Shown: positions 45,264-54,480, counted from the stretch's first letter. The stretch is 64,000 nucleotides of DNA from Fructilactobacillus lindneri DSM 20690 = JCM 11027 (GCF_002907375.1 NZ_MIYK01000001.1:434001-498000); one strand, 5' to 3'. Numbers and translations: made by a program. Notes: a model not told the origin generated them from the sequence alone.

Positions 45264-46037
45264 CTATTTGTTTGTAATATCGGTTCCAAAATACTTGATA
45301 GATAAACGCTTAATCGTACCATCACGACGTTCTTCATCAAGAGCTTTGTTCATCTTTTTGTTCAAAGCACTTGAGTTTTTATTCATCATTGGTGCAATAG
45401 CATCTGGTTTAATCACGTTGTTAGGAATAGTTTTATAAGTTAAATCGGTATCTTTATGACTCTTCTTCCAATATTCAAAAGCTTCACGAGAATTAACTGC
45501 AGCACTAACTCGTCCTTGATTAATCATATTCATTGAAGTTTGAAAATCAGGAGAAGAAACAGGAGTACTTCCCATTTTTTTAGCGTTATTCCAATTATCT
45601 GTTCCTGTTCCAGCAGCAACTTCTTGGCCTTTTAAATCTTTATAATTTTTTATTTTTGAATCTTTTTTGGTAATAATCACAGATTTAGAATAAACATACG
45701 GCTTTGAAAATCTAAATTGTTTTTTACGTTTTGAATTTTCTGCCATATTATTGAAAATAACATCATAACTATTTGAATTTAATCCAGCAATTAACGAATC
45801 CCAGCCAGTTGTTACAAACTTAGGCTTCATTCCCATTTTCTTAGCAGTATCTTTAGCTAATTCAACTTCAAAACCAGTTAGCTTACCGTCTTTTCGATAA
45901 GCGTATGGTGCATATGTTCCTTCAAGACCAATCGTCAAAGTCCCTGGAGTTTTTGTTTCACTCTGCGACTTACCACAGGCAGCTAAGACAATCGTTGCTA
46001 ACCCCAATATTAATAATAACGACCATTTTTTCTTCAC
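45264..46037 (-). CDS. Polar amino acid ABC transporter, substrate-binding lipoprotein
   Basis: 257 residues from the GTG at 46037 (KKKWSLLLILG), eight bases after GGGAG. The signal peptide ends in the lipobox LAAC. A family-3 solute-binding fold follows (TIGLEGTYAPYAYRKDGKLTGFEVELAKDTAKKMG, the classic ligand-pocket start). Cystine is a reasonable guess by overall similarity to TcyA-type proteins, but glutamine or other polar amino acids cannot be excluded. First gene of the operon. Confidence 0.88.
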   Translation of the reverse strand: MKKKWSLLLILGLATIVLAACGKSQSETKTPGTLTIGLEGTYAPYAYRKDGKLTGFEVELAKDTAKKMGMKPKFVTTGWDSLIAGLNSNSYDVIFNNMAENSKRKKQFRFSKPYVYSKSVIITKKDSKIKNYKDLKGQEVAAGTGTDNWNNAKKMGSTPVSSPDFQTSMNMINQGRVSAAVNSREAFEYWKKSHKDTDLTYKTIPNNVIKPDAIAPMMNKNSSALNKKMNKALDEERRDGTIKRLSIKYFGTDITNK

Positions 46038-46078
46038 AATTGCATCTCCCAATTCACTTATTTTTTGTACGTATTATC

Positions 46079-46107
46079 ATTATAACTAAACATTTATTCA
46101 TTTTCCA
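46079..46107 (-). promoter_or_regulatory. Promoter of the ABC transporter operon
   Basis: TGGAAA (46102-46107) and TATAAT (46079-46084) with a 17-base spacer. No T-box, S-box or other leader element is seen in the roughly 40-base leader. Confidence 0.6.
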
Positions 46108-46143
46108 TCAACACTACATAAATATAGCCAAAATTGAATAATT

Positions 46144-46176
46144 AAAAACGCCTAATCCCATTATTATTAGGCGTTT
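46144..46176 (-). terminator. Terminator after the uracil permease gene
   Basis: Eleven-base perfect arms (46146-46156 and 46166-46176) followed on the minus strand by TTTTTAATT. Confidence 0.8.
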
Positions 46177-46205
46177 CAAGAAATTAAATTGTGTGAAATT
46201 ATTTT

Positions 46206-47519
46206 TTAAAGAGTATCAGTTGTGTCAGCATCAATTGCATCAATTTCTTTAGCTTTGGGAGAATTATTATTTTCCTTTGGCAAAACCAAATTTAAAATAA
46301 TCCCAATTACAGTTGCTAATGCAACCCCAGTAAATTGAAAATGGCCTAATTGAAGATAAGCATTTCCGACTCCAATTACCAATATTACAGAAACAATCAT
46401 TAAATTGCGCTTTTTATTCATATCAAGATGATTATCAATCATAATTTTAATTCCACTAGATGCGATGGTTCCAAACAAGAGGAAACTTATTCCACCAATT
46501 ACAGGGAGAGGCATTTGCATAATTAAAACATTTAACTTATTAACAAAAGCAAAAGCCATTGCAAACAATGCTGCTCCAGCAATTACGTACACACTATAAA
46601 CTTTAGTAATTGCCATTACACCAATGTTTTCACCGTAGCTAGTAACTGCAGGACCACCTAGAATGCCGGCTACTAGTGAAGCCATTCCATCACCTGCTAG
46701 TGTCCTATTCAATCCAGGATCTTTAAAGAAGTTTCGATGAGTTAATTCTCCAAGCACCATCAAATGACCCATATGTTCTGTCATCGTCACAAAAGCAATT
46801 GGTGCCATGATTAAAATGGCATTAAAATCAAAATGAAATCCTTTTTCAGTTCCAAAAATTTGAAAATTAGGAACTTTAAACCATGGAGCAGTTGCAATAG
46901 CATGAATATTAACTAATCCACAAGCCATTGAAATTAAATATCCCGCAATAATTGCTAATAAAACCGGAATCATACCCAAGAATCCTTTTAATTTCATATT
47001 AAAAAAGATAGCTAAAAATAGTGTTGCTAAAGCAATCAAAAAATACATTAAGTTATAACTTCCATTTTTCATCATTGCATCTTGAGCAGCACTCCCAGCT
47101 AATGATAAACCAATAACAATCACGATTGGCCCAACTACAATCGCTGGTAACAATTTATCAATCCATTTTGTTCCTAACATCCATACTAGCATTGCCACCA
47201 ATAAATAAACAATTCCTACAGAAATGACACCTTGTTGAACGCCAGAAATACCAGTCGTCTTCATCAATGCTATCATGGGGGTGATGAAAGCAAAACTTGA
47301 TCCCATATATGCTGGAATTTTACCTTTCGTGATTAAAATATGGAGCAAAGTGCCGATTCCAGAAGCAAACAATGCAATACTAGGACTTAATCCAACTAGT
47401 AATGGAACAATCACAGTGCTACCAAACATTGAGAACATATGTTGCAGCGACAATCCAATCCATTTTATTCCGCTGGGTTTTTCATTGACATCTAAAACAA
47501 TATCATCATTTTTTTGCAA
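46206..47519 (-). CDS. uraA: Uracil permease (NCS2 family)
   Basis: Proton-coupled uracil importer. The 437-residue membrane protein has about 14 helices. The NCS2 segments are IGLSLQHMFSMFGSTVIVPLLVGL near the N terminus, FVTMTEHMGHLMVLGE with the substrate Glu near 240, and TSYGENIGVMAITKVYSVYV near 290. Controlled by a PyrR attenuator, so uptake falls when UMP is high. Confidence 0.94.
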   Translation of the reverse strand: MQKNDDIVLDVNEKPSGIKWIGLSLQHMFSMFGSTVIVPLLVGLSPSIALFASGIGTLLHILITKGKIPAYMGSSFAFITPMIALMKTTGISGVQQGVISVGIVYLLVAMLVWMLGTKWIDKLLPAIVVGPIVIVIGLSLAGSAAQDAMMKNGSYNLMYFLIALATLFLAIFFNMKLKGFLGMIPVLLAIIAGYLISMACGLVNIHAIATAPWFKVPNFQIFGTEKGFHFDFNAILIMAPIAFVTMTEHMGHLMVLGELTHRNFFKDPGLNRTLAGDGMASLVAGILGGPAVTSYGENIGVMAITKVYSVYVIAGAALFAMAFAFVNKLNVLIMQMPLPVIGGISFLLFGTIASSGIKIMIDNHLDMNKKRNLMIVSVILVIGVGNAYLQLGHFQFTGVALATVIGIILNLVLPKENNNSPKAKEIDAIDADTTDTL

Positions 47520-47535
47520 TCTGTTTCCCTCCTAA

Positions 47536-47566
47536 TAAAAAAGACCGTCATCCAGAGATGACAGCC
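47536..47566 (-). terminator. Attenuator terminator in the uraA leader
   Basis: Ten-base arms with wobbles (47543-47552 and 47557-47566), TCTG loop, then TTTTTT. Its apex, TCTCTGG on the minus strand, is complementary to CCAGAGA of the PyrR loop upstream, so antiterminator and PyrR loop exclude each other. Confidence 0.85.
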
Positions 47567-47592
47567 TTTTAGCCTAATTAAATTTTTAAATC

Positions 47593-47633
47593 GACTAAAA
47601 TCTTACCGTCTCTCTGGACGCTTTTAAAGATTA
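47593..47633 (-). promoter_or_regulatory. PyrR binding loop of the uraA leader
   Basis: Minus-strand CGTC-CAGAGA-GACG (47607-47620) with an outer AATCTT/AAGATT stem and internal loop, the full PyrR anti-antiterminator shape. Confidence 0.9.
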
Positions 47634-47644
47634 TTATTACTTAT

Positions 47645-47673
47645 AAGATAGTTGTTTTAAACAAAACTGTCAA
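47645..47673 (-). promoter_or_regulatory. Promoter of uraA
   Basis: TTGACA (47668-47673) and TATCTT (47645-47650), 17-base spacer, directly after the mvaS stop codon. Confidence 0.8.
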
Positions 47674-47675
47674 TC

Positions 47676-48845
47676 TCATCTTTGGATTTTATACTGTCTT
47701 TTACTACCACTTACTCCAGAAAATACTACTTCAGCATTGTCGTTTGTGACATCTAATACAAAATCGCCAGCATCAATTTTAGGCCATCGCAAAAATAACT
47801 CTTCATATTGCGAAACATTTAACTGTTTACGTTGCTTCAATAATGATTCAACATGTTGTTTTCTTAAATTATTTTTAAAATCAGACTTTAAAGTGCCTGT
47901 GTAAAATTCTCCTTGTGCTCCTGATCCATAACTAAAAATTCCAACTTTATCATTTACCTTTAAATCGATTGCATTATCCAGTAATGATAATAAACTTAAA
48001 TACAATGATCCAGTGTACAAGTTTCCAACTTGTTTATTGTAAACTCGACTAGCTTCAAATTCTTGTAATAAGTCAGCTTGTTTTGCATCTGACAATTCTG
48101 GTAAAATCTCTCGCAAACCTTTTAATCCCATTTTTGTATAGGGCAAATGAAATACAATTGCTTTTAAATCATCAAGTTGCAACTTATTTTCTTTTAAATA
48201 ATCATGAATAGTAATATTAAAAAACTTTTGATAAATATCATTTGAATAATGTCCATCAACCAAAGCATTAGTTTGGTTAATTGGTCGCCAAAAATCCATA
48301 ATATCATCTGAATAAACACTGCTATTTTTGCTAATTGACATAATTTGTGGATCAGCAGCAATTGTCATCGCAACTGCTCCTCCTCCTTGAGTCACTTCCC
48401 CAGGAGTATTAATTCCATAGCGCGCCACATCTGATCCAACCACTAAAGCTTGTTGATCAGGATGCAAATTAACAAAGTCTTTTGCCATTTGAATCCCGGC
48501 AGTCGCTCCATAGCAAGCTTGTTTAATTTCAAAAGCACGAGCCTGCTTATTTAAGCTCAATAAGTTTTGTAAATAGATTGCTCCTGATTTAGAATTATCG
48601 ACTCCACTCTCAGTCCCTAAAATTATCAGACTAATCTTCGAACGATTGTCATCATCAATAATCTGCAATGCAGCATTTGCAGCCATGGTTACAGAATCTT
48701 GAGTTGGCGGAATAACTGCCTGATTAGTTTGGCCAATCCCAATTAAATATTTATTAGGATCTTCGTTTCTAGCGCGAGCTAAATCTACCATATCAACGTA
48801 ATAATTAGGAGTAAAAAATCCTATTTTGTCAATTCCTACATTCAT
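47676..48845 (-). CDS. mvaS: Hydroxymethylglutaryl-CoA synthase
   Basis: Condenses acetoacetyl-CoA with acetyl-CoA to HMG-CoA, the entry to the mevalonate pathway. The 389-residue thiolase-fold protein has Glu79 in GTES and catalytic Cys111 in KQACYGATAG, matching numbering of the Enterococcus enzyme. It supplies isoprenoid precursors for UppS. Stand-alone gene; other mva genes are not in the window. Confidence 0.95.
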   Translation of the reverse strand: MNVGIDKIGFFTPNYYVDMVDLARARNEDPNKYLIGIGQTNQAVIPPTQDSVTMAANAALQIIDDDNRSKISLIILGTESGVDNSKSGAIYLQNLLSLNKQARAFEIKQACYGATAGIQMAKDFVNLHPDQQALVVGSDVARYGINTPGEVTQGGGAVAMTIAADPQIMSISKNSSVYSDDIMDFWRPINQTNALVDGHYSNDIYQKFFNITIHDYLKENKLQLDDLKAIVFHLPYTKMGLKGLREILPELSDAKQADLLQEFEASRVYNKQVGNLYTGSLYLSLLSLLDNAIDLKVNDKVGIFSYGSGAQGEFYTGTLKSDFKNNLRKQHVESLLKQRKQLNVSQYEELFLRWPKIDAGDFVLDVTNDNAEVVFSGVSGSKRQYKIQR

Positions 48846-48903
48846 TTCCTCACTCCATTTATTTGAAAAATCTAATATTTTAATTTTACATTTGTTTATT
48901 ATT

Positions 48904-48933
48904 TTAGCAAATCATTTACTTCCCTGTTAAAAT
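48904..48933 (+). promoter_or_regulatory. Promoter of the unknown 85-residue gene
   Basis: TTAGCA (48904-48909) and extended -10 TGT-TAAAAT (48928-48933), 18-base spacer, divergent from mvaS. Confidence 0.5.
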
Positions 48934-48964
48934 TTAACTAGTACTAAAAAATGAGGTGAAAATT

Positions 48965-49222
48965 ATGAAAAGAATTAATATTGAATTTCCTAAACCAGGT
49001 ACTTCGATTGAAAAAACCATCCCAGTTACCGAGGGTCAGATTCAAGTTGAATTAATCACTCTAAACAACCAAGGTCCTGATGGATATGCTTTAGAAATTA
49101 AATTCCTTGATGGAACTAGCGAAGACTTCCCAGAAAGAAATACCACTGAATTTTTGGATGGATTCAATTCCAGTTTAGAATTATCAAATGGTGACCTGTT
49201 AATTGCTAAGGCACCAAAATAA
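48965..49222 (+). CDS. Unknown 85-residue protein
   Basis: From the ATG at 48965 (MKRINIEFPKPG), seven bases after GAGGTG. A small acidic soluble protein, probably beta-rich, with no recognised motif. It is monocistronic with its own promoter and terminator, which supports expression. It lies between mvaS and an aminotransferase without an obvious link to either. Confidence 0.7.
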   Translation: MKRINIEFPKPGTSIEKTIPVTEGQIQVELITLNNQGPDGYALEIKFLDGTSEDFPERNTTEFLDGFNSSLELSNGDLLIAKAPK

Positions 49223-49223
49223 T

Positions 49224-49263
49224 AAAATAATCCTCTGAAGTTAAATTTTCAGGGGATTATTTT
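49224..49263. terminator. Bidirectional terminator
   Basis: Sixteen-base arms (49224-49239 and 49248-49263) with a G-T pair, between convergent genes. Confidence 0.8.
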
Positions 49264-50445
49264 TTATGCTTTTTCATTTACAAATTGATTAATTCTTTTC
49301 ATTGCTTCTTCGATCTGATCCATGTCAGCGGCATAAGATAGTCTCAAATAATCCTCTCCACTCTTACCAAAAGCACTACCGGGTGTAACTCCGACATGAG
49401 CTTCTTTAGCTAAACGAAGTGCAAATTCACGTGAATTTTCATTGTATTTATCAGGTATTTTAGCAAAGATATAAAATGCACCATCAGGACTGGTAACTTT
49501 AAATCCAAGTTTTCTGAGTTCTTTTGTTACCAAATCACGACGTTTGCGGTATTCTTTCAACATTGGTTTAGTATCATCAACACCATTTTCAAGTGCTTCT
49601 ACTGCTCCATATTGAGCTGGATTAGACGGAGAAGTAACTAAATATCCATGAACCTTATTGACGTTAGTAACTGCTTCAGCAGGACCTGCTACATATCCTA
49701 AACGATAACCAGTCATAGCATGTGATTTTGAAACTCCATTAATGACAATTGTGCTGTTTGGAATAAATTCAGCAATTGAAGTATGGTTAAGCTCATAAGT
49801 TAATTCACTATATATTTCATCAGCAATTACCAAAATTCCACGATCTCGCAAAATTTTAGCTAATGCTTTTAACTCTTCATCGGTATATTCAACACCGGTT
49901 GGATTATTTGGATAATTAAGAATAATTTCGCTGATATCTGGATTTTCATCCAAAACTTGGGTTAATTTTTCACTAGTTAACTTAAATTGATCATCAGAAG
50001 TATCAACTGGAACCACAACACCTCCAGCCATTTCAATTACAGATGTATAGGCAGGATAAGCTGGCATCGGAACCAATACTTTGTCACCTGGATTAACCGT
50101 AGCAAGAAAAGTACTTGATAAAGCTTCGGCGGCACCATCAGTTACAGTAATTTCAGTTTCTGCATCATAATTAATTCCATAACGTTGTGATAAAAAATTA
50201 CTAATAACTTCTCGTAACTCTTTCCACCCATTTTGTGGTGAATAATGTGATTTATTTTCAGCAATACTTTTAATTGCGGCGTCTTTAACATGTTCTGGTG
50301 TGTTAAACCCCGGCTCCCCAACGTTTAAGCTAATTAAATCAGGAACATTACTAATCTCTTTTGAAAAAGATCTGATTTGTGATGGTGTAATACTAGTTAA
50401 GACGTGGTTATATGTGTTACTTAGTCTCTCGTCTAATTTTGGCAT
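49264..50445 (-). CDS. PLP-dependent aminotransferase, class I/II (aspartate/aromatic type)
   Basis: 393 residues from the ATG at 50445 (MPKLDERLSNTYNHVL), six bases after GGGGGA. Fold type I features are NVGEPGFNTPEHV near residue 38, NYPNNPTGV near 168, DEIYSELTY, and the PLP Lys in NGVSKSHAMTGYRLGYVAGP near 235. Aspartate or aromatic amino acids are likely substrates; the exact one cannot be read from sequence. It is often annotated aspB or araT/patA in lactobacilli. Confidence 0.88.
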   Translation of the reverse strand: MPKLDERLSNTYNHVLTSITPSQIRSFSKEISNVPDLISLNVGEPGFNTPEHVKDAAIKSIAENKSHYSPQNGWKELREVISNFLSQRYGINYDAETEITVTDGAAEALSSTFLATVNPGDKVLVPMPAYPAYTSVIEMAGGVVVPVDTSDDQFKLTSEKLTQVLDENPDISEIILNYPNNPTGVEYTDEELKALAKILRDRGILVIADEIYSELTYELNHTSIAEFIPNSTIVINGVSKSHAMTGYRLGYVAGPAEAVTNVNKVHGYLVTSPSNPAQYGAVEALENGVDDTKPMLKEYRKRRDLVTKELRKLGFKVTSPDGAFYIFAKIPDKYNENSREFALRLAKEAHVGVTPGSAFGKSGEDYLRLSYAADMDQIEEAMKRINQFVNEKA

Positions 50446-50560
50446 AATTATTCCCCCAATACAGCGCAATTAAATTTATATCCGTTAATCCTTAAATATT
50501 CGACTACTAAATTCAATGAATGATTTAACATTAACTTATTCACCAGTTTAAAGGAAAAAT

Positions 50561-50591
50561 AAAAAACTTCAAGGTAAACTTGAAGTTTTTT
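50561..50591 (-). terminator. Terminator after the NADH oxidase gene
   Basis: Thirteen-base perfect arms (50561-50573 and 50579-50591), GTAAA loop, A6/T7 ends. Confidence 0.88.
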
Positions 50592-50603
50592 TAATTGATT
50601 ATT

Positions 50604-51965
50604 TTATTTATCTAATTTATCTTGAGCTTTTTGAGCAGCCACATTCATAATATTCCAAGGACGGTCAAAACCTGGTTGGAAAAAGAAATCTGCATAAGCT
50701 AAATCATCAACTGTCAAATGTTGTTGGATTGCAAGAGAGATCGTATTAATATTAGCAGTAGTATCCATTTTTGACATAATCTGAGCACCCATTATCTCGC
50801 GATTTTCAGGGTTATAAGTTAATTTAAAATAGACCTCAGCATTATGATCAGCAGGTACAAATGGTGGAACCTTTGTATCTTTTACAAATACTGAGTCAAC
50901 TTTAACACCACATTTAGCTGCGGTAACATCCTTAACTCCTGTAGATGCAAATTTATAATCATAAACATGCAATGCTGATGATCCAGAAACTGCAGTTGTC
51001 TTTCTAAGCTTTTCATTCAAATTATGAGCGGCAGAACGTCCTTGACGACGAGCATTAGTTGCTAAAGCAATTTGCTGCTTTTTACCGGTTGGTGCAAATT
51101 CTACTTCGGTAGCATCTCCAGCAGCAAAAATATCTGTTTGGTTAGTTTGTTGATATTCATCAGTTTTAATCAAACCACGTTCATTTAAATCAACAATTCC
51201 ATCTAACCACTTTGTTGCAGGACGAATTCCAGCCGTTTCAATCACTAAATCAGCGTCCCATGAGTCACCATTGGTTGAAACAACACTAGTAACTTTTTTA
51301 TCCGAATTGCCAATGTATTCTTTAACTGATTGATCTAATCGGATGTCAATACCCTCATTTTTAAGTTTATCTGCTAGGATATCAGTAAATTCAGGATCAA
51401 GATAAGTTCCCAAAATACTAGGATTTAAATCAATAATTGTTACATGCATTCCAGCTTTTGCAAATGATTCGGCAGCTTCAATCCCAATATAACCAGAACC
51501 AACTACTGTTACATTCTTAATATCTGGTTTTACTTCTGCTTCTTTAAGTAAAATTGCCCAATCACGTCCACGCATTGCATAAATATTTTGTAAATCTTTA
51601 CCTGGAACTGGTAACTGAAATGGAACAGCACCAATACTCAAAATTAATTTGTCGTAATTTTCTGTTTTTTCTTTACCATTATTTACATCTACTACTGTAA
51701 TAGTATGTGACTTAGGATTAATATTAGTAACATCTGAATTAATTCTAACGTGAACACCTTTTTCTTCCATTCCTGGAATGGTAGCATAACTTACAGAATT
51801 GACGTCTTTAACAATTCCTTGGAGATACAATTCCATCCCACATGACAAAAATGAAATGAAGTCTCCTTTTTCATACCAATCAATTTCTGCATCTGGGAAG
51901 TCATGTAAAACTCCTCTAACAGCTTCAAAACCACCATGAGATGAACCAACTACTGCTACTTTCAT
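50604..51965 (-). CDS. nox: FAD-dependent NADH oxidase (Cys42 type, probably water-forming)
   Basis: Regenerates NAD+ by reducing oxygen, important for redox balance in heterofermentative lactobacilli. The 453-residue protein has the N-terminal FAD motif VVGSSHGGFEAVRG and the redox cysteine Cys42 in FISFLSCGMELYL. The NAD domain shows VVGSGYIGIEAAESFAKAG near 155, with FAD-binding TDIFAAGDATEV near 280 and the C-terminal dimerisation domain after that. A CoA-disulfide reductase is the closest alternative. Stand-alone gene with an inverted repeat upstream. Confidence 0.88.
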   Translation of the reverse strand: MKVAVVGSSHGGFEAVRGVLHDFPDAEIDWYEKGDFISFLSCGMELYLQGIVKDVNSVSYATIPGMEEKGVHVRINSDVTNINPKSHTITVVDVNNGKEKTENYDKLILSIGAVPFQLPVPGKDLQNIYAMRGRDWAILLKEAEVKPDIKNVTVVGSGYIGIEAAESFAKAGMHVTIIDLNPSILGTYLDPEFTDILADKLKNEGIDIRLDQSVKEYIGNSDKKVTSVVSTNGDSWDADLVIETAGIRPATKWLDGIVDLNERGLIKTDEYQQTNQTDIFAAGDATEVEFAPTGKKQQIALATNARRQGRSAAHNLNEKLRKTTAVSGSSALHVYDYKFASTGVKDVTAAKCGVKVDSVFVKDTKVPPFVPADHNAEVYFKLTYNPENREIMGAQIMSKMDTTANINTISLAIQQHLTVDDLAYADFFFQPGFDRPWNIMNVAAQKAQDKLDK

Positions 51966-52144
51966 ATAATTAAGCCTCCTATATTTATTCTACTTAAAGA
52001 TATTGTGTACATACAAGTTGTAATCAACCATATCTTTTATACTAATTGTAAACTAATAAACAATAAAATCCAAATATTTGCTACATTTATTAATTACGTT
52101 TTATGTTGTACAATTAAGTCAAATATAAATAAGGAGCGTTTTCA

Positions 52145-52711
52145 TTGAAAAAATTATTAGTGGGAAGTTTTATAATTGTTAGTACTTTTGCATTAACAGC
52201 TTGTTCTTTAGATGGAAGTTATCATAAAAATGCATCAGATTCAAATAATACAAAAAGTTCTAAAAAAGCTAAAATGCCATCAGAGTCATTTTTTAGAAAT
52301 AACGAAGCAAAATTGAGTGATAAAACGCTTAAAATTACTGGTGTTAAAACCGTTAAGAAAAGTCAAAATAATCCTAATCCGTTAGTTGTTTTTCTTTATA
52401 CCACCAAAAATACGTCTAATAAAAATATGACTCCCGAGGAAGCTTGGAATACAACCTTCAAAGTTTCTCAAAACAAGCAAAAATTAAGTAAATCAAATTT
52501 TACTGATAAATCCATTCCATCAAATCCGCAAGAAAATATCGGTAAAAATCAAACTGTTAAAAATTCCATGGTATATGTTTTGAAGAATAGTAGTGATCCA
52601 ATTTCAGTTAACGCTAGTGAAGGAATTAATAACAATAATATTACTGCCTCAACTTCACAGAATATTGATGGCACTAATTTAGGCTCACAAGTCTACAACA
52701 TTAAAAATTAA
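52145..52711 (+). CDS. Putative lipoprotein (DUF5067-like)
   Basis: A 188-residue secreted lipoprotein. The N-terminal signal is followed by the lipobox LTAC (Cys near residue 20), then a Ser/Lys/Asn-rich spacer to about residue 45. A single compact domain (residues 60-165: FLYTTKNTSNKNMTPEEAW and FKVSQNKQKL) resembles the DUF5067 domain of lactobacillar lipoproteins. The start is TTG at 52145, eight bases after AAGGAG. Function unknown; anchored outside the cell membrane. Confidence 0.8.
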   Translation: MKKLLVGSFIIVSTFALTACSLDGSYHKNASDSNNTKSSKKAKMPSESFFRNNEAKLSDKTLKITGVKTVKKSQNNPNPLVVFLYTTKNTSNKNMTPEEAWNTTFKVSQNKQKLSKSNFTDKSIPSNPQENIGKNQTVKNSMVYVLKNSSDPISVNASEGINNNNITASTSQNIDGTNLGSQVYNIKN

Positions 52712-52730
52712 GCAATAACTACCACTTATT

Positions 52731-52759
52731 AAAACCACCAAGTATAAATTGGTGGTTTT
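52731..52759 (+). terminator. Terminator after the lipoprotein gene
   Basis: Eleven-base perfect arms (52731-52741 and 52749-52759) with a seven-base loop and a T run. Confidence 0.85.
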
Positions 52760-52763
52760 TTAT

Positions 52764-53030
52764 TTAAAATAATTTTGTTTGTTCACTGTTAATTCCTTCT
52801 GAAATCAATATTTCATTGAATTCAACTCTTCTATTTGAAGAATCTTTAACATTAAATACTTTTACGGGTTTATGTAATAACTGAATCCTGTTATTTATTT
52901 GGTGCACTTGGTAGTGATAAATAGTATAAGGACATTTTATTGAATTTGATAAATAACTAATCGTTTTACCTTGATTCATTTTAAAACACTCGTCTGGTGT
53001 AAAAATATGATTTCCAATTTTTTGAACCAT
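52764..53030 (-). CDS. Unknown 88-residue protein
   Basis: From the ATG at 53030 (MVQKIGNHIFTPDECF), eight bases after AAAGG. No known motif; a Cys/His/Tyr-rich stretch (KCPYTIYHYQVH) stands out, but a metal site is only a guess. It is transcribed away from a terminator shared with the 2-hydroxycarboxylate transporter gene. No clear promoter was seen. Confidence 0.55.
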   Translation of the reverse strand: MVQKIGNHIFTPDECFKMNQGKTISYLSNSIKCPYTIYHYQVHQINNRIQLLHKPVKVFNVKDSSNRRVEFNEILISEGINSEQTKLF

Positions 53031-53069
53031 ACATAAAACCTTTCGTAATAAATTTATACAATAAAATAT

Positions 53070-53107
53070 AAAAACACTTTTATTCAAATTGGAATAAAAG
53101 TGTTTTT
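53070..53107 (-). terminator. Terminator after the 2-hydroxycarboxylate transporter gene
   Basis: Sixteen-base perfect arms (53070-53085 and 53092-53107), six-base loop, A5/T5 ends. Confidence 0.85.
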
Positions 53108-53126
53108 ACATCATTAATTTAATTAG

Positions 53127-54440
53127 TTAACCGAATACTGAAATATAAATCCCGGCGGCAACTAACATAATTGCCCCACCTAAACGATTACCCATTTGAG
53201 CAAATCCGATTAAATTCATTCGATTAGAAGCTGCTAATACAGAAATATTTCCAGTTCCACCCATTGAATTATTAACTAATCCTGCAGTAATAGCAGATTC
53301 TACTGAATAAAGACCGAATAACTTTCCGATCAATCCAGCAGCAATAGTGATAACAACTACACTAGTCAATACTAGAATTACAAATTGCCAAGTCAGTGAA
53401 TGACCCAAAACAGGTAAATCTAACTTAGTTAAACCTACACCAGCCAATAATGCATGGGTTAAGTTCTTTGTAATTGAATTACTAAATGTAACAGCTGATT
53501 CTTCATAGTACTTAGGAATCAAACCGCCAGCCTTGAAAATAATAACCAATAAAATAATAAAAGCATATTCATTAATCATAGGAATAAAGTGATTTAATGT
53601 TAATGCAACCATATAAAAAGCTGTAGCTACCATCAAACCTACACCCATTTTTTGGTATGTAATTTTAATATCTTCTTTAGCAATACTATCATAGTTTCCA
53701 GGCATCATTTTTCCATGACCGTTACCTTTACTATTAGCAAAAAGTTTGCTTACTAAACCTGCTCCAATAATAGCAAAAACGTTACCTAAAATAACAGCAG
53801 GCATTAACATTGATAAATAATCAGTTGATCCACCAAAAGCTTGATGATAGATTCTTGAAAGTGGGATCGCTCCTGCACCAATACCTCCACCCATAACAGG
53901 GAAAGCAACGAATAGTGCTCCATAATTGAATCCTTTACCAATTACAGTTGAAACTATCCCAACTGCAAGGAAGGCAATTGCCATTGATAAAAATGCTACT
54001 GGCAAAAAACGGACAGATGCTTTTAACAGCATTTTTCGATTCATTCCTAAAATTGCACCAACAATCAGTGAAATGATAAAGAAATCAACAAATCCAGCAC
54101 CAGAAACAAACTTATCTACAACATTAATAGTAGATTTCGGAATTAAACCAGTAATCGCCATTAATGCTGGTGCAAATAATGCAAATACGGCTCCACCACC
54201 TAAATAACTTTTGAAAATTGGTAAATGTGATCCTAGCCAATAAAATACATTTCCTAAAACTACCATTATAAATAAAGCAGCAAAAATATTACTAGTATTA
54301 TCTTCAGGTAAAATGCCAAGATACATTACCATAATAAGAATGATAACTAAGATAGCATAAATAACTAATCCAAATCCATCGATTTTAAATTCTTCTAATC
54401 GATTTAAAATATTGCGTAAACCACCTTTTTTATCTTTCAT
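53127..54440 (-). CDS. 2-hydroxycarboxylate transporter (citrate/malate/lactate exchange family)
   Basis: A 437-residue membrane protein with about 11 helices. It shows the two signature GGXG loops of the 2HCT family: VMGGGIGAGAIPLSRIYH near 185 and NNSMGGTGNISVLAA near 390. The family includes CitP, MleP and CimH, taking up citrate or malate by symport or by exchange with lactate. No citrate lyase, malolactic enzyme or oxaloacetate decarboxylase gene is beside it, so the substrate stays open. Its ribosome binding site is a little far (AAGGAG, 12 bases). Confidence 0.9.
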   Translation of the reverse strand: MKDKKGGLRNILNRLEEFKIDGFGLVIYAILVIILIMVMYLGILPEDNTSNIFAALFIMVVLGNVFYWLGSHLPIFKSYLGGGAVFALFAPALMAITGLIPKSTINVVDKFVSGAGFVDFFIISLIVGAILGMNRKMLLKASVRFLPVAFLSMAIAFLAVGIVSTVIGKGFNYGALFVAFPVMGGGIGAGAIPLSRIYHQAFGGSTDYLSMLMPAVILGNVFAIIGAGLVSKLFANSKGNGHGKMMPGNYDSIAKEDIKITYQKMGVGLMVATAFYMVALTLNHFIPMINEYAFIILLVIIFKAGGLIPKYYEESAVTFSNSITKNLTHALLAGVGLTKLDLPVLGHSLTWQFVILVLTSVVVITIAAGLIGKLFGLYSVESAITAGLVNNSMGGTGNISVLAASNRMNLIGFAQMGNRLGGAIMLVAAGIYISVFG

Positions 54441-54480
54441 ATACTTTTACAACTCCTTTTCATTGAATTAAACATTATTA

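Noticed and set aside
52003-52016. TTGTGTACATACAA upstream of nox as a Rex box
   Set aside because: Outer TTGT/ACAA fits but the inner bases do not match TTGTGAA-N4-TTCACAA; kept only as part of a general inverted-repeat observation.
53926-54207. Plus-strand frame inside the 2-hydroxycarboxylate transporter gene
   Set aside because: Antisense to a conserved membrane protein; composition reflects the complement of Gly/Ala/Leu-rich helices.
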